This document shows positions 56,797 to 64,000 of a stretch of DNA of 64,000 nt, in pieces. The stretch is from positions 1 through 64,000 of the forward strand of contig CBIHPP010000002.1 in NCBI GenBank assembly GCA_966212235.1, read 5' to 3'. The notes under the pieces were generated by a model, which was not told where the DNA came from, searched no databases, and saw only the letters and a list, made by a program, of their open reading frames with translations. Source of the DNA: Niastella sp966212235. GTDB lineage: Bacteria; Bacteroidota; Bacteroidia; Chitinophagales; Chitinophagaceae. Each line of letters starts with the position of its first letter. Within the stretch, counting starts at the first letter, position 1. The position numbers and the translations under genes are program-made.

Positions 56797-59178
56797 TCAA
56801 TTGCGGATCGGCTTTCCGCCCTTCAAAACACTTTGAATTCTTTCCAGGGTTTTCTTTTCACCACAGAGCGATAAAAAGGCTTCCCGTTCAAGATCCAGTA
56901 AATATTGTTCAGATACTAAAGTAGGTTCGCTTAAATCTCCGCCACACATAACATAGGCCAGCTTTCTGGCTACTACTGCATCATGATCGGTAGCATATCC
57001 TGCGCGCCACATGCCATTGATACCGGCAAGTAAAGCACCCAATGCCGAACGGCCTAATACTTTAATATCATTTCTTTGTATAGGAGTAACATAACCACTT
57101 TCAAAAAGTTCAATAACACTCTTTTTGGCTTCTGCAATCCGGCGGCCCTGGTTTAACACGACTTCATCTTTTCCCTTTCGTAAAATACCCAGGTCGAATC
57201 CTTCCAGTGCTGATGTAGCAACTTTGGCTGTGGCTATGGTAAGAAATCGATTTTTAAGTGTAATGGTTTCCGGTTCGTCTTCATGCATTTCATCTGCGGC
57301 CCGTAAAACAAATTCTTTGGTACCGCCACCACCGGGAATCAATCCAACGCCCAATTCAACCAAACCAATATAGGTTTCTGCTGCGGGACATACTTTATCG
57401 GAATGTAGGCTTAACTCACAGGCACCGCCCAGGGTAAGGGCATGCGGTGCAACAACTACAGGAATGGAGGAATATCGTGCCCGCATCATGGTATTCTGAA
57501 ACATCCGAATGGCCATATCCAGTTCATCATATTCCTGCTCTATAGCAAGCATAAAAATCATGCCTACATTGGCGCCGGCGCTGAAATTGGCGCTATCATT
57601 CGCAATAATTACACCTTTATATTTTTCTTCTGCTATGGCAATTGATTTTTGAATTCCTTCCAGCACTTCACCGCCAATGCTTCCCATTTTGGTATACCAT
57701 TCCAAACCTAAAACATCATCGCCTAAATGATAGAGCCTGCAGGCGCTGTTTTTCCATACGTTCTGGTTCTCAAAATTTTTCATCACGATAAATGCATCAC
57801 CGCCAGGCAACGATTTATATGATTTTGAAGCTGCGTCATAATACAGCCGTTTACCATTCTCAACTTTGTAAAAGCTTTTTACGCCGGCTTCCAGCATCTC
57901 ATCTATCCATTTCGCTACGGAATAACCGCCTTCTTTCATTTTCTTCACAGTGCTTTCAACACCCAATACATCCCAGCTTTCAAAGGCGCCAATCTCCCAG
58001 CCGAAGCCGGCCATCATGGCGTCATCAACGCGATATATTTCGTCGGAGATCTCAGGTATACGGTGTGAGATGTACGAAAAAAGGCCATAATGAAACTGAC
58101 GATAGAACTCGCCAGCTTTATCAGTACCCGCACATAATGCCTTTAATCTTGTTTTAAGATCATCAATAGGTTTCGCCGCTTCTACTGTTGCGAATTTTGA
58201 TTTAGACCGGGGTTTATATTCAAAGGTTGTAAGGTCGAGGGAATAAATTTCCTTCTCACCTTTTTCACCTTTCTTCTTTACAAAAAAGCCTTGCCCGGTT
58301 TTATCGCCCAGCATGTTGCCGGTTACCATTTTTTCGAGCCAGGCAGGTATTATAAATGTATCGCGGCGTTCATCGTTGGGGCAATTCTCATACACACCCT
58401 TTGCTACTTTCACCAGTGTGTCAATGCCTACTACATCAGCCGTTCTGAACGTAGCTGATTTAGGCCGGCCAATAACAGGACCGGTTAAAGCATCCACTTC
58501 ATCAACGGTTAATCCCATTTTTTCAACCAGTCCGAATATGGCCATGATACCATATACGCCAATACGGTTGGCAATAAATGCCGGGGTGTCTTTACACAAC
58601 ACGGTGGTTTTGCCTAAGTACAAATCACCATAGTGCATCAGAAAATCAATCACTGCCGCATCGGTATGTGGCGTTGGAATGATCTCTAATAACCGTAAGT
58701 AACGGGGTGGATTAAAAAAGTGTGTACCACAGAAGTGTTTTTTAAAATCATCACTTCTGCCTTCGGCCATCAGGTGAATGGGAATACCCGATGTGTTGGA
58801 GGTGATGAGCGTACCCGGGGTGCGGTACTTTTCTACTTCTGTAAATATTTGTTGTTTAATATCAAGCCGTTCAACAACAACCTCAATAATCCAGTCACAA
58901 CCGGTAATATTTTTTATATTATCGGTAAAGTTGCCGGTAGTGATCTTTTTGACCACATCTTTTGTGTATACAGGAGAAGGATTGCTTTTTAAAGCAGCCT
59001 GGAGGGCATCGTTAACCAGTTTATTACGGGCTGATTTGTTATCACTTTCCACAGCATCTTTCGGCACCATGTCAAGTAACAAAACCTGTACGCCAATGCC
59101 TGCAAAATGACAGGCTATGCGAGAACCCATAACTCCACTACCCAGAACAGCTACTTTTTTAATGATACGTTTAGTCAT
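56797..59178 (-). CDS. 3-hydroxyacyl-CoA dehydrogenase / enoyl-CoA hydratase (FadN-like)
   Basis: Bifunctional fatty-acid beta-oxidation enzyme of the FadN type, 793 residues, which hydrates trans-2-enoyl-CoA and oxidises the 3-hydroxyacyl-CoA with NAD. The dehydrogenase half comes first: VAVLGSGVMGSRIACHFA (NAD motif, 9-26), GTHFFNPPRYLRLLEIIPT, and KDTPAFIANRIGVYG. The enoyl-CoA hydratase/isomerase region is at about 500-690: ANDSANFSAGANVGMIFML and GGACELSLHSDKVCPAAETYIGLVELGVGLIPGGGGTKEF. This order is opposite to FadB/FadJ. The usual partner thiolase and acyl-CoA dehydrogenase are not in the window. A consensus promoter lies at 59208-59237 and a terminator follows the stop. Confidence 0.94.
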   Translation of the reverse strand: MTKRIIKKVAVLGSGVMGSRIACHFAGIGVQVLLLDMVPKDAVESDNKSARNKLVNDALQAALKSNPSPVYTKDVVKKITTGNFTDNIKNITGCDWIIEVVVERLDIKQQIFTEVEKYRTPGTLITSNTSGIPIHLMAEGRSDDFKKHFCGTHFFNPPRYLRLLEIIPTPHTDAAVIDFLMHYGDLYLGKTTVLCKDTPAFIANRIGVYGIMAIFGLVEKMGLTVDEVDALTGPVIGRPKSATFRTADVVGIDTLVKVAKGVYENCPNDERRDTFIIPAWLEKMVTGNMLGDKTGQGFFVKKKGEKGEKEIYSLDLTTFEYKPRSKSKFATVEAAKPIDDLKTRLKALCAGTDKAGEFYRQFHYGLFSYISHRIPEISDEIYRVDDAMMAGFGWEIGAFESWDVLGVESTVKKMKEGGYSVAKWIDEMLEAGVKSFYKVENGKRLYYDAASKSYKSLPGGDAFIVMKNFENQNVWKNSACRLYHLGDDVLGLEWYTKMGSIGGEVLEGIQKSIAIAEEKYKGVIIANDSANFSAGANVGMIFMLAIEQEYDELDMAIRMFQNTMMRARYSSIPVVVAPHALTLGGACELSLHSDKVCPAAETYIGLVELGVGLIPGGGGTKEFVLRAADEMHEDEPETITLKNRFLTIATAKVATSALEGFDLGILRKGKDEVVLNQGRRIAEAKKSVIELFESGYVTPIQRNDIKVLGRSALGALLAGINGMWRAGYATDHDAVVARKLAYVMCGGDLSEPTLVSEQYLLDLEREAFLSLCGEKKTLERIQSVLKGGKPIRN

Positions 59179-59207
59179 AAAAAAATAGTTAGCTAAACAA
59201 CTATTTT

Positions 59208-59237
59208 CAAAGATAGTACAAAATCATTACCTGCCAA
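59208..59237 (-). promoter_or_regulatory. fadN-like gene promoter, Bacteroidota consensus
   Basis: On the minus strand TTG (59235-59237), exactly 19 bases, then TATCTTTG (59208-59215). Leader of about 25 nt to the ATG at 59178. Confidence 0.75.
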
Positions 59238-59325
59238 GTGCTTTTTATAATTTAGCTTGTTAATTAGAATGTGGGTTGAAAAGAGGGCAAGTCTAAGTTC
59301 CTGACTATCCGTAAAATTGCTTTAC

Positions 59326-60645
59326 ATGATGCGTAACGATGCGCTTAAAATTTTTACTGCGGCGGTGCGGGCGGTGCAGCCGCAGTACCTGCTGACCAGG
59401 CATATGCGATGGCAGCAGAATGAGCTGCACCTGGGCGAAAAGCTTTTTAAACAGCACGATATAAATAAACTATTTATTATAGGTGCGGGAAAAGCCAGTG
59501 CCGCCATGGCCCGGGAGGCAGAAATTATTTTGGGTAACCGGATCGATGACGGCATTATTGTTACCAAGTATGAACATGCTTTTCCGTTGAAGATCATTCG
59601 TTGTATGGAAGCGGCGCATCCGGTGCCGGATGAGATGAGTTTGCAGGCGGGCCGTGATATCATCCGGTTGCTGAAACAGGCTGATGAAAAGGATGTAGTG
59701 ATTGCTTTAATAAGCGGTGGCGCTTCCGCACTAATGGTAGATTGTCCACCCGGGGTGTTATTAACTGAACTGCAACTGGTTTTTAACCGGTTGCTGCAAT
59801 GTGGCGCTACGATCGAAGAAATGAATACCGTGCGCAAGCATTTATCGGCCGGTATTAAAGGTGGCCAGTTAATGCGTACAGCCTGGCCTGCGACGGTTAT
59901 TAATTTTATTTTAAGTGATGTTATTGGCGACCCGCTCGATAGCATTGCCAGCGGACCGACAGTTGCCGACCGTTCCACTTTTGCCGATGCCTGGGAAATT
60001 GTACGTAAATACCAGTTGCTTGAAAAACTACCGGTAAGTATCATCCGTTGGTTACAATTGGGATTGAATAAACAGATTACGGAAACACCAAAGCCGGGCG
60101 ACCCCATTTTTTCAAAGAGTTATAATTATCTCATTGGCACCAATCGGGTGGCGCTGGAAGCTGCGCTTGCCATGGCCCAATCATTACACTATACGCCGGT
60201 AATTATTACCGATGCCCTCAAAGGGGAGGCCCGGGATAAAGCACGGGAGCTGGTAGAACAGGTGCGGCAATATGATGGTCCCCGTCCGGCCTGTTTATTA
60301 CTGGGAGGGGAAACAACAGTGACCATCCATAACCCGGGAAAAGGCGGTCGTAACCAGGAGTTTGCCCTGGCCGCATTGATAGCGTTGCAGGAGGCTTTCC
60401 CAACCGGTGAGGCGATGCCCGTACTACTCAGCGCCGGCACGGATGGTACCGACGGCCCAACCAATGCCGCCGGTGCGGTGGTGGATGCAGGCGTTATGCA
60501 ACTGGCCGTTAAACGGGGACTGAACGCTGAAAAATATTTGGCACAAAACGATTCATGGAATTTCTTTAACCAGGCGGGGGGACATGTTATTACAGGGCCA
60601 ACGCATACGAATGTGATGGATATAATAGTTGTGTTAATTCAATAG
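59326..60645 (+). CDS. Glycerate 2-kinase (MOFRL/DUF4147 family)
   Basis: ATP-dependent phosphorylation of D-glycerate to 2-phosphoglycerate, cytoplasmic. 439 residues: N-terminal DUF4147 domain (LFIIGAGKASAAMAREAE, EAAHPVPDEMSLQAGRDI, LISGGASALMVDCP, MNTVRKHLSAGIKGGQL, LSDVIGDPLDSIASGPTVAD) and C-terminal MOFRL domain (LLLGGETTVTIHNPGKGGRNQEFALAA, LSAGTDGTDGPTNAAGAVVD). ATG at 59326, with a second ATG directly after it, is preferred over TTG at 59317. The convergent neighbour is a beta-hydroxyacid dehydrogenase that could supply glycerate from tartronate semialdehyde. Confidence 0.92.
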   Translation: MMRNDALKIFTAAVRAVQPQYLLTRHMRWQQNELHLGEKLFKQHDINKLFIIGAGKASAAMAREAEIILGNRIDDGIIVTKYEHAFPLKIIRCMEAAHPVPDEMSLQAGRDIIRLLKQADEKDVVIALISGGASALMVDCPPGVLLTELQLVFNRLLQCGATIEEMNTVRKHLSAGIKGGQLMRTAWPATVINFILSDVIGDPLDSIASGPTVADRSTFADAWEIVRKYQLLEKLPVSIIRWLQLGLNKQITETPKPGDPIFSKSYNYLIGTNRVALEAALAMAQSLHYTPVIITDALKGEARDKARELVEQVRQYDGPRPACLLLGGETTVTIHNPGKGGRNQEFALAALIALQEAFPTGEAMPVLLSAGTDGTDGPTNAAGAVVDAGVMQLAVKRGLNAEKYLAQNDSWNFFNQAGGHVITGPTHTNVMDIIVVLIQ

Positions 60646-60656
60646 GAATCTTTCAT

Positions 60657-60680
60657 AAAGGCCTCGTTGCCTTTTCCTTA
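60657..60680 (+). terminator. Weak terminator after glycerate kinase
   Basis: AAAGGC (60657-60662) and GCCTTT (60669-60674) with loop CTCGTT, followed by TCCTTATT. Short stem and poor T tract. Confidence 0.4.
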
Positions 60681-61547
60681 TTGATTCGCTCCTTCCGAAA
60701 CCGCGCTCCAATCTATATCCGGACTTTGCTTTTCAATGACCTGTTGCATGTGGTGTTGCAGCAGGTTGGCCAACGGCATTTTATGTTGTACCTGCGAAGC
60801 CTGTGATAAAACCAGGTTGATGTCTTTTAGACCCAACGTCATGGTGAAGGCCGCCGGTTCAAACTGGCGGTTCACAATGATATTACCATAGTTCGTATAA
60901 ATAGGTGAGTTAAAAATGGTTTGCGTAAAGAATGACCACATTTTCTGCGTATCGATATCACTTTTTTCGGCCAGTGCCACGCTTTCGCCAATGGCTTCCA
61001 GGGCAGCAGCTATCATAAAATTACCACAGAGTTTAATCGTATTGGCTGCTGTAATGTTATCGCCAAAATCCCAAACACCTGCACCACCGGCATCTTTTAA
61101 AAGTTGTTCAAATTGTTGCCGAAGGGTTGCATCACCCGATACCACAAAGTTCAGCTTACGGGCACGAGCGGCTTCAGGCCTGCCAAATACTGGTGCTGCC
61201 AGGTAATGAGAACCGCTTTGTGTATGTTGTTTGGAAACGTTTTCGGCGGTGAGCGGTAAAATGGTGCTCATAGAAATATGAACACTACCCGGCTGCATAT
61301 TTTTTATCAAACCATCTGCCCCTTCACTAATACTTTGTAAGGCTTTATCATCCGACACCATGGTGACTATAACGGTACATGCTGCAGCCAGTTCTTTTAT
61401 GGTTGCACAGGCAGTTGCCCCTTTATCTGTTAATGTTTTTGTTTTGGAGGCAGTACGGTTATAAACATACACCTCGTGACCGCTTTCTAAAATATTCTCT
61501 GCTATAGGTGTGCCCAGGTTGCCTAATCCAATGAAACCGATTTTCAT
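60678..61547 (-). CDS. Beta-hydroxyacid dehydrogenase (3-hydroxyisobutyrate / tartronate-semialdehyde reductase family)
   Basis: NAD(P)-dependent oxidoreductase, 289 residues. N-terminal Rossmann motif IGFIGLGNLGTPIAENIL; GSHYLAAPVFGRPEAARARKL corresponds to the substrate motif; the catalytic lysine should be that of NTIKLCGNFMIAAALEAIGE. Substrate cannot be fixed from sequence: the usual DxPVSGG stretch reads LAAPVFGRP, closer to the GLYR1/imine-reductase-like branch. Proximity to glycerate kinase suggests, but does not prove, tartronate semialdehyde reduction. ATG at 61547. Confidence 0.88.
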   Translation of the reverse strand: MKIGFIGLGNLGTPIAENILESGHEVYVYNRTASKTKTLTDKGATACATIKELAAACTVIVTMVSDDKALQSISEGADGLIKNMQPGSVHISMSTILPLTAENVSKQHTQSGSHYLAAPVFGRPEAARARKLNFVVSGDATLRQQFEQLLKDAGGAGVWDFGDNITAANTIKLCGNFMIAAALEAIGESVALAEKSDIDTQKMWSFFTQTIFNSPIYTNYGNIIVNRQFEPAAFTMTLGLKDINLVLSQASQVQHKMPLANLLQHHMQQVIEKQSPDIDWSAVSEGANQ

Positions 61548-61559
61548 ATAATAGTATTA

Positions 61560-61608
61560 AAATAAAGTGCCCCGCCTGCTTTGCCATTATGCAAAACAAG
61601 TGGGGCAC
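61560..61608 (-). terminator. metG terminator
   Basis: A long stem (61567-61584 with 61591-61608, one mismatch and two G-U pairs) with loop CATTAT, followed on the minus strand by TTTATTTTAA. It lies 18 bp after the metG stop. Confidence 0.7.
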
Positions 61609-61625
61609 AATGGTGAAAAATATGA

Positions 61626-63728
61626 TTAACTAACGGAAGAACCGTTATCAATAGCGTCGACCGGATTTATAAAATGCAGTTTGCCTGCCTTGTCATCTGC
61701 CATTAAGATCATGCCATTGCTTTCAATGCCACGCATTTTGCGGGGCGCCAGGTTAACCACTACTACCACCTGTTTGCCAATGATATCTTCGGGTTTAAAA
61801 TGTTCTGCAATACCCGAAACAATGGTGCGGGTTTCAAAACCCAGGTCAACCTGCAGCTTTAACAGTTTATCGGCCTTTGGTACTTTTTCGGCAGCCACAA
61901 TGGTGCCTACCCGAAGATCGAGTTTGGCAAAATCATCGTACTGGATCTGTTCTTTCACGGCAGCTGGTTCTTTACTGGCATCGGCTGCCTGTGCATTGTC
62001 CGCCTTCGTACTTCCCACTTCAGCTGGCTTCACCAGTCCGGCCTTTAATTTTGCGACCTGCGCTTCTATTTCTTCGTTCTCTATTTTCCGGAATAGCAAT
62101 TCCGGCGCCCGTAAACTATAACCAACGGACAGCAATTTTGTTTTACCGGCGTTTTCCCATTCCAACAATTTATCAACCACCTTCATTTTGTGCAACATTT
62201 TTTTAGCAGTGGCTGGCAGGAAGGGGTTGATCAATATGGCCAGGTTGGCTGTCAGCTGCAAGCAAATATGCAGGCAGTTATCGATCAGTTTTTGGTTATC
62301 CGGATTTTCAGCAAGAGTGTTGGCAACTTTCCAGGGCTCTTTTTCCTGCATGTATTTATTGCCTTTTCTCGCAAGGTCAATAACCTCGGACAGCGCATCG
62401 CGGAACTTGAAACTCTCAATGTGCTCTTCCACTTTTGCTTTGGTTACTTCAAATTCGGCTAGCAGGTTCCTGTCCGTTTCATCGAGTACATCTGCATGTA
62501 AAGGCGGCACTTTTCCACCACACAGTTTATGCATGAGTACAAATGCCCGATTCTCAAAATTTCCGAAAATGTCACTCAACTCACCTTTTACCCGTTGCTG
62601 AAAATCTTTCCAGGTAAAATCATTGTCCTTGGTTTCCGGTGCATTGGCGCACAGTACGTACCGCAACATATCCTCACAACCCGGAAAATCTTTGATGTAT
62701 TCATTTACCCATACCGCCCAGTTGCGGCTGGTTGATACTTTATCGCCTTCGATATTTAAGAATTCGTTGGCCGGCACATTATCAGGCAATACAAATCCTC
62801 CGTGCGCTTTCAACATCGCCGGGAAAATGATGCAGTGAAAAACAATATTGTCTTTTCCTATAAAGTGTACCAACTTGGTGTCGTCCTTGCACCAGTAATC
62901 GGCCCAATCTTCCGTTAATTCCTTGGTAGCAGAAATATAACCGATAGGGGCATCGAACCAAACGTACAGCACTTTACCTTCGGTATCAGGCAACGGCACT
63001 TTTACGCCCCAGCTGCTGTCGCGCGTCATGGCGCGGCTTTGCAAACCGCTGTCGAGCCAGCTTTTACACTGTCCATATACGTTGTTCTTCCATTCCTTAT
63101 GTCCTTCCAGTATCCAGCCTTTCAGCCAGTCCTCATAGTTTTGCAAGGGGAAATACCAGTGTTTGGTTTTCCGCTTTACGGGTACTGCATCACTAAGGGT
63201 ACTACGGGGATTTATTAATTGTTCCGGGCTTAGCGAAGAACCGCAACGCTCACACTGATCACCGTAGGCATTGGGATTGCCGCAAATGGGACAGGTACCG
63301 GTAATGTACCGGTCGGCCAGGAACGTATTGGTTTTTTCATCATAATACTGTTCGGTCTCTTTTTCCTCGAACAAACCATCATCATACAACTTTTTGAAAA
63401 AGGCGGCGGCCGTTTCGTGATGTACTTTGTTGGAGGTGCGGGAATAGATATCGAAAGAAATGCCCATCTGGTCAAAGCTTTCTTTGATCTGAGCATGGTA
63501 TTTATCAACAATCTGTTGTGGACTTACGCCTTCCTTCATGGCGCGGATGGTAATGGGTACTCCATGCTCATCACTGCCACCAATAAATTTAATGTCTCTT
63601 TTCTGCGCCCGTTGGTAACGCACGTAAATATCAGCCGGCAAATAGCAGCCTGCCAGGTGACCGATATGCACGGGACCATTGGCGTACGGCAGGGCCGCTG
63701 TGACTAAATAGCGCTTGAAATTGCTCAT
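61626..63728 (-). CDS. metG: Methionine--tRNA ligase
   Basis: Class I aminoacyl-tRNA synthetase charging tRNA-Met. From ATG at 63728 it has 700 residues: HIGH at 21-24 in NGPVHIGHLAGCY, zinc knuckle with CPICG and CERCG, KMSKS loop as KVSTS (330-334, in GDKVSTSRNWAVW), anticodon-binding helical domain, and a C-terminal tRNA-binding OB domain (FAKLDLRVGTIVAAEKVPKA onward). The KMSKS loop lacks the second lysine, as in other synthetases of the MetG1 type. A frame extending to 63926 is rejected because it passes through a minus-7 element and a palindrome. Confidence 0.96.
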   Translation of the reverse strand: MSNFKRYLVTAALPYANGPVHIGHLAGCYLPADIYVRYQRAQKRDIKFIGGSDEHGVPITIRAMKEGVSPQQIVDKYHAQIKESFDQMGISFDIYSRTSNKVHHETAAAFFKKLYDDGLFEEKETEQYYDEKTNTFLADRYITGTCPICGNPNAYGDQCERCGSSLSPEQLINPRSTLSDAVPVKRKTKHWYFPLQNYEDWLKGWILEGHKEWKNNVYGQCKSWLDSGLQSRAMTRDSSWGVKVPLPDTEGKVLYVWFDAPIGYISATKELTEDWADYWCKDDTKLVHFIGKDNIVFHCIIFPAMLKAHGGFVLPDNVPANEFLNIEGDKVSTSRNWAVWVNEYIKDFPGCEDMLRYVLCANAPETKDNDFTWKDFQQRVKGELSDIFGNFENRAFVLMHKLCGGKVPPLHADVLDETDRNLLAEFEVTKAKVEEHIESFKFRDALSEVIDLARKGNKYMQEKEPWKVANTLAENPDNQKLIDNCLHICLQLTANLAILINPFLPATAKKMLHKMKVVDKLLEWENAGKTKLLSVGYSLRAPELLFRKIENEEIEAQVAKLKAGLVKPAEVGSTKADNAQAADASKEPAAVKEQIQYDDFAKLDLRVGTIVAAEKVPKADKLLKLQVDLGFETRTIVSGIAEHFKPEDIIGKQVVVVVNLAPRKMRGIESNGMILMADDKAGKLHFINPVDAIDNGSSVS

Positions 63729-64000
63729 TTTGTTAATCGTCTTTGGTTCTCTAATCGTCGTCCCTTTCCGCCAGCCGGCGGATCGCTTGTACTGCTTATC
63801 ATTACGCAGCCAGGCGAAAGCCGAAGGAGGGATTGCAAAAATAGCCATTCGGGGGGAAGGGATAAAATCGGAGAATAAACGGGTGATAGGGACGGGAAAA
63901 TGCAAAAAGCCCCGTCCTGTGTCCAAAGCAGAAGCAAAGGAACGGGAGCGGGACTATGGCTGGCGTGAAGGATCTTTTTAACCGTGGCACGGTTTATTGC
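63729..64000. other. Leader and upstream region of metG
   Basis: About 270 bases without a supported gene. TATTTTTG on the minus strand (63836-63843) is an exact minus-7 match, though without a clear TTG at minus-33; it would give a leader of about 100 nt. The palindrome CCGCC-AGCC-GGCGG (63768-63781) lies within that leader. The right end has AACCGTG/CACGGTT (63979-63993), a small inverted repeat. Confidence 0.45.
63768..63781. repeat. Palindromic element CCGCC-AGCC-GGCGG in the metG leader
   Basis: A perfect inverted repeat with a 4-nt loop, matching the elements at 4214 and 9181. If transcribed it would form a hairpin about 40 nt upstream of the metG start. Confidence 0.5.

Noticed and set aside
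59322..60107. 261-codon antisense frame opposite glycerate kinase
   Set aside because: Shadow frame; the plus-strand product has all MOFRL/DUF4147 motifs.
63729..63926. N-terminal extension of MetG by 66 residues
   Set aside because: It includes a minus-7 promoter element and a dispersed palindrome; the normal MetG N-terminus starts at 63728.
63715..63981. 88-codon plus-strand frame at the right end
   Set aside because: Overlaps the metG start and leader in antisense; no family features.
1..64000. CRISPR arrays, tRNA or rRNA genes, prophage or transposase genes, toxin-antitoxin or other defence genes
   Set aside because: I looked for repeats with regular spacers, tRNA-like cloverleaf arms and typical motifs in the gaps and found none; all long frames are assigned to other functions.

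Overview
The window is chromosomal DNA of a member of the Bacteroidota, most likely class Chitinophagia (a Chitinophaga/Niastella-like soil bacterium). Evidence: two type IX secretion cargo proteins with type-B (gliding-motility-associated) C-terminal domains next to a PorP/SprF protein, a hybrid two-component regulator of polysaccharide-utilisation type, GH92/GH28/GH2 glycosidases, a dcw cluster without murF or ddl, a DAP-type MurE, and promoters of the Bacteroidota form TTG-N18..21-TAnnTTTG. The family-level placement is inference; the phylum is secure.

Layout. 1-50 looks like the 3' end (second half of domain V plus domain VI) of a group II intron. 416-4171 holds a GH92/GH28 glycosidase pair, followed by a secreted unknown (4390-5031), a CvpA-CAP fusion (5415-6368) and a 55-residue lipoprotein on the minus strand (6377-6544). 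6801-9086 is proBA. 9303-13427 is a 1374-residue hybrid two-component sensor/AraC regulator; behind it lie a 22-bp-spaced direct repeat, a terminator-bounded possible small RNA, a YghZ-type aldo/keto reductase, a degenerate GH2 protein and a second aldo/keto reductase. 18790-27419 (minus) is a T9SS locus: two paralogous PKD/type-B-CTD proteins flanking PorP/SprF. 27666-34721 holds recG, a DUF4136 lipoprotein and barrel protein pair, yqgE, an orphan sensor kinase and queA.

34872-35804 is a 930-bp gene-free region with a small terminated transcript candidate, a phased tandem array of DnaA-box-like 9-mers, and a GTG-repeat operator typical of MraZ. It leads into the dcw cluster 35805-53069: mraZ, rsmH, ftsL, ftsI, murE, mraY, murD, ftsW, murG, murC, ftsQ, ftsA, ftsZ, closed by a strong terminator at 53197. 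These genes make lipid II and build the divisome. The right end has a TIGR01777 epimerase, an ABC-2 type transporter pair, a zinc metallopeptidase, a FadN-like beta-oxidation enzyme, glycerate 2-kinase, a beta-hydroxyacid dehydrogenase and metG.

No tRNA, rRNA, CRISPR array, transposase or prophage gene was recognised. Many intergenic gaps carry small palindromic or low-complexity repeats. The most interesting non-coding signals are the DnaA-box-like array upstream of mraZ, the predicted promoters whose geometry implies leaderless mRNAs for proB, yqgE and the TIGR01777 gene, and the possible regulator-linked small RNA downstream of the hybrid sensor. I did not see an obvious novel multi-gene defence or biosynthetic system.
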